Source of the DNA: Saprospiraceae bacterium
GTDB taxonomy: Bacteria; Bacteroidota; Bacteroidia; Chitinophagales; Saprospiraceae
Length of the DNA: 7,392 nucleotides
Reading direction: 5' to 3'
Assembly (NCBI GenBank): GCA_017995875.1
Contig: JAGOIB010000103.1
Location: 1 to 7,392, forward strand
The position numbers were made by a program, and so were the translations under genes. How positions within the stretch are numbered: the first letter of the stretch is position 1; each line of letters begins with the position of its first letter. The notes under the pieces are model-generated. The model had not been told where the DNA came from. It worked only from the letters and a program-made list of their open reading frames with translations, and made no database searches. This document shows, piece by piece, positions 7,118 through 7,392 of this stretch.

Positions 7118-7138
7118 AATTGTCAATTGTTAATTGTC
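7118..7138. repeat. Three AATTGTC-type heptamers
   Basis: AATTGTC (7118-7124), AATTGTT (7125-7131) and AATTGTC (7132-7138) are three units of 7 bp. They contain the palindromic CAATTGTTAATTG (7124-7136). Related words, AATTGAC and AACAGTC, occur at 6910-6923 on the other side of the hairpin-repeat block, so that block is bracketed by similar sequence. There is no T-run on either side that would make this a terminator for the oxidase gene. Confidence 0.75.
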
Positions 7139-7140
7139 AG

Positions 7141-7175
7141 TCTGGCATCTGAAATCTGGCATCTCGAATCTCAGA
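7141..7175. repeat. Five TCTNNNA heptamers running into the oxidase stop codon
   Basis: TCTGGCA, TCTGAAA, TCTGGCA, TCTCGAA and TCTCAGA follow one another in one register from 7141 to 7175. The last unit contains the minus-strand stop codon of the oxidase subunit III gene (TCA at 7171-7173, read as TGA), and its final two bases lie in that gene's last sense codon. The array therefore abuts and slightly overlaps the coding region. Confidence 0.8.
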
Positions 7176-7392
7176 TCAGCGCATTCACCAGAAAAAACAC
7201 CATCAGGTAAATCCACACCACATCAATAAAATGCCAGTACCAGGTCGTATGGCGGAGTTTCCTTCTGATGTGGTCATCAATAAACAACAGCGACGCATTG
7301 CCCTGATGATAAGCAGTAGCAATTGGGATCAGAATGCGTAACAAAAATGGGATGCCTGCCATGACATGCAGAAAGTGTAGAATCGAAATGGC
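7171..7392 (-). CDS. Heme-copper (cytochrome c) oxidase subunit III, C-terminal part
   Basis: Partial gene: 73 residues plus the stop are visible, and the reading frame stays open to the window edge, so the true start lies outside. The visible part has two membrane segments matching the last two helices of COX3: one around ISILHFLHVMAGIPFLL, with the LHxxHVxxG motif, and one around WYWHFIDVVWIYLMVFFLV, with the conserved WHFxDVVW motif near the C-terminus. Subunit III is an inner-membrane component that stabilises the catalytic subunit I. The Met codon at 7360-7362 falls inside the LHxxHVxxG motif and is not a real start. Whether the complex takes electrons from cytochrome c or from quinol cannot be told here. 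The gene is convergent with the mqn operon. Confidence 0.88.
   Translation of the reverse strand, partial: AISILHFLHVMAGIPFLLRILIPIATAYHQGNASLLFIDDHIRRKLRHTTWYWHFIDVVWIYLMVFFLVNALI

Larger units (their letters stand above)
6769..7170. other. Gene-free convergent spacer built almost wholly of short repeats
   Basis: About 400 bases lie between the end of the yciO-like gene (plus) and the end of the oxidase subunit III gene (minus). I see no supportable gene here. In order the spacer holds an 8-bp array, a degenerate 7-bp array, a hairpin with a T-run, four hairpin repeats about 52 bp apart, a short 7-bp array of a second sequence, and a 7-bp array of a third sequence. Each part is listed separately. 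Confidence 0.9.

Noticed and set aside
7171..7362. Complete small membrane protein starting at the Met codon at 7360-7362
   Set aside because: The frame continues upstream through LHFLHV to the window edge, and that Met lies inside a conserved subunit III motif.

Overview
The window looks like chromosomal DNA from a member of the Bacteroidota, plausibly Saprospiria/Chitinophagia-like. The evidence is a 943-residue TonB-dependent outer-membrane receptor that starts with a carboxypeptidase-regulatory-like domain, starts without Shine-Dalgarno sequences, one candidate promoter of the Bacteroidota TTG/TAnnTTTG type, and genes of the futalosine route to menaquinone. The genus cannot be told from the sequence.

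Layout. Positions 26-2857 (minus) hold the receptor. A 216-bp divergent spacer (2858-3073) follows, with one candidate promoter and a palindrome/direct-repeat cluster. Positions 3074-6768 (plus) hold a tight four-gene run: a GT-B glycosyltransferase, mqnE (aminofutalosine synthase), mqnA (chorismate dehydratase) and a YciO/YrdC-family gene, with gaps of only 4, 10 and 12 bases, so almost certainly one operon. Positions 6769-7170 are a gene-free convergent spacer made almost wholly of short repeats. From 7171 to the window edge (minus) is the C-terminal part of a heme-copper oxidase subunit III, cut by the window end.

Function. MqnA dehydrates chorismate to 3-enolpyruvyl-benzoate, and MqnE joins that product to S-adenosylmethionine to make aminofutalosine: these are the first two steps of the futalosine menaquinone pathway. 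The later steps (MqnB, MqnC, MqnD) are not in the window. Menaquinone would feed electrons to a respiratory chain ending in an oxidase like the one whose subunit III lies convergently downstream. The roles of the glycosyltransferase and the YciO-like protein in this operon are unknown.

The most unusual part is the spacer 6769-7170. It holds six copies of an 8-bp unit, about twelve degenerate 7-bp units, a small hairpin followed by five Ts, four ~52-bp-spaced hairpin repeats with a compensatory base-pair change, three more 7-bp units of another sequence, and five 7-bp units of a third sequence that run into and supply the oxidase gene's stop codon. No new defence or biosynthetic system was found; the repeat mosaic is the signal most worth following.
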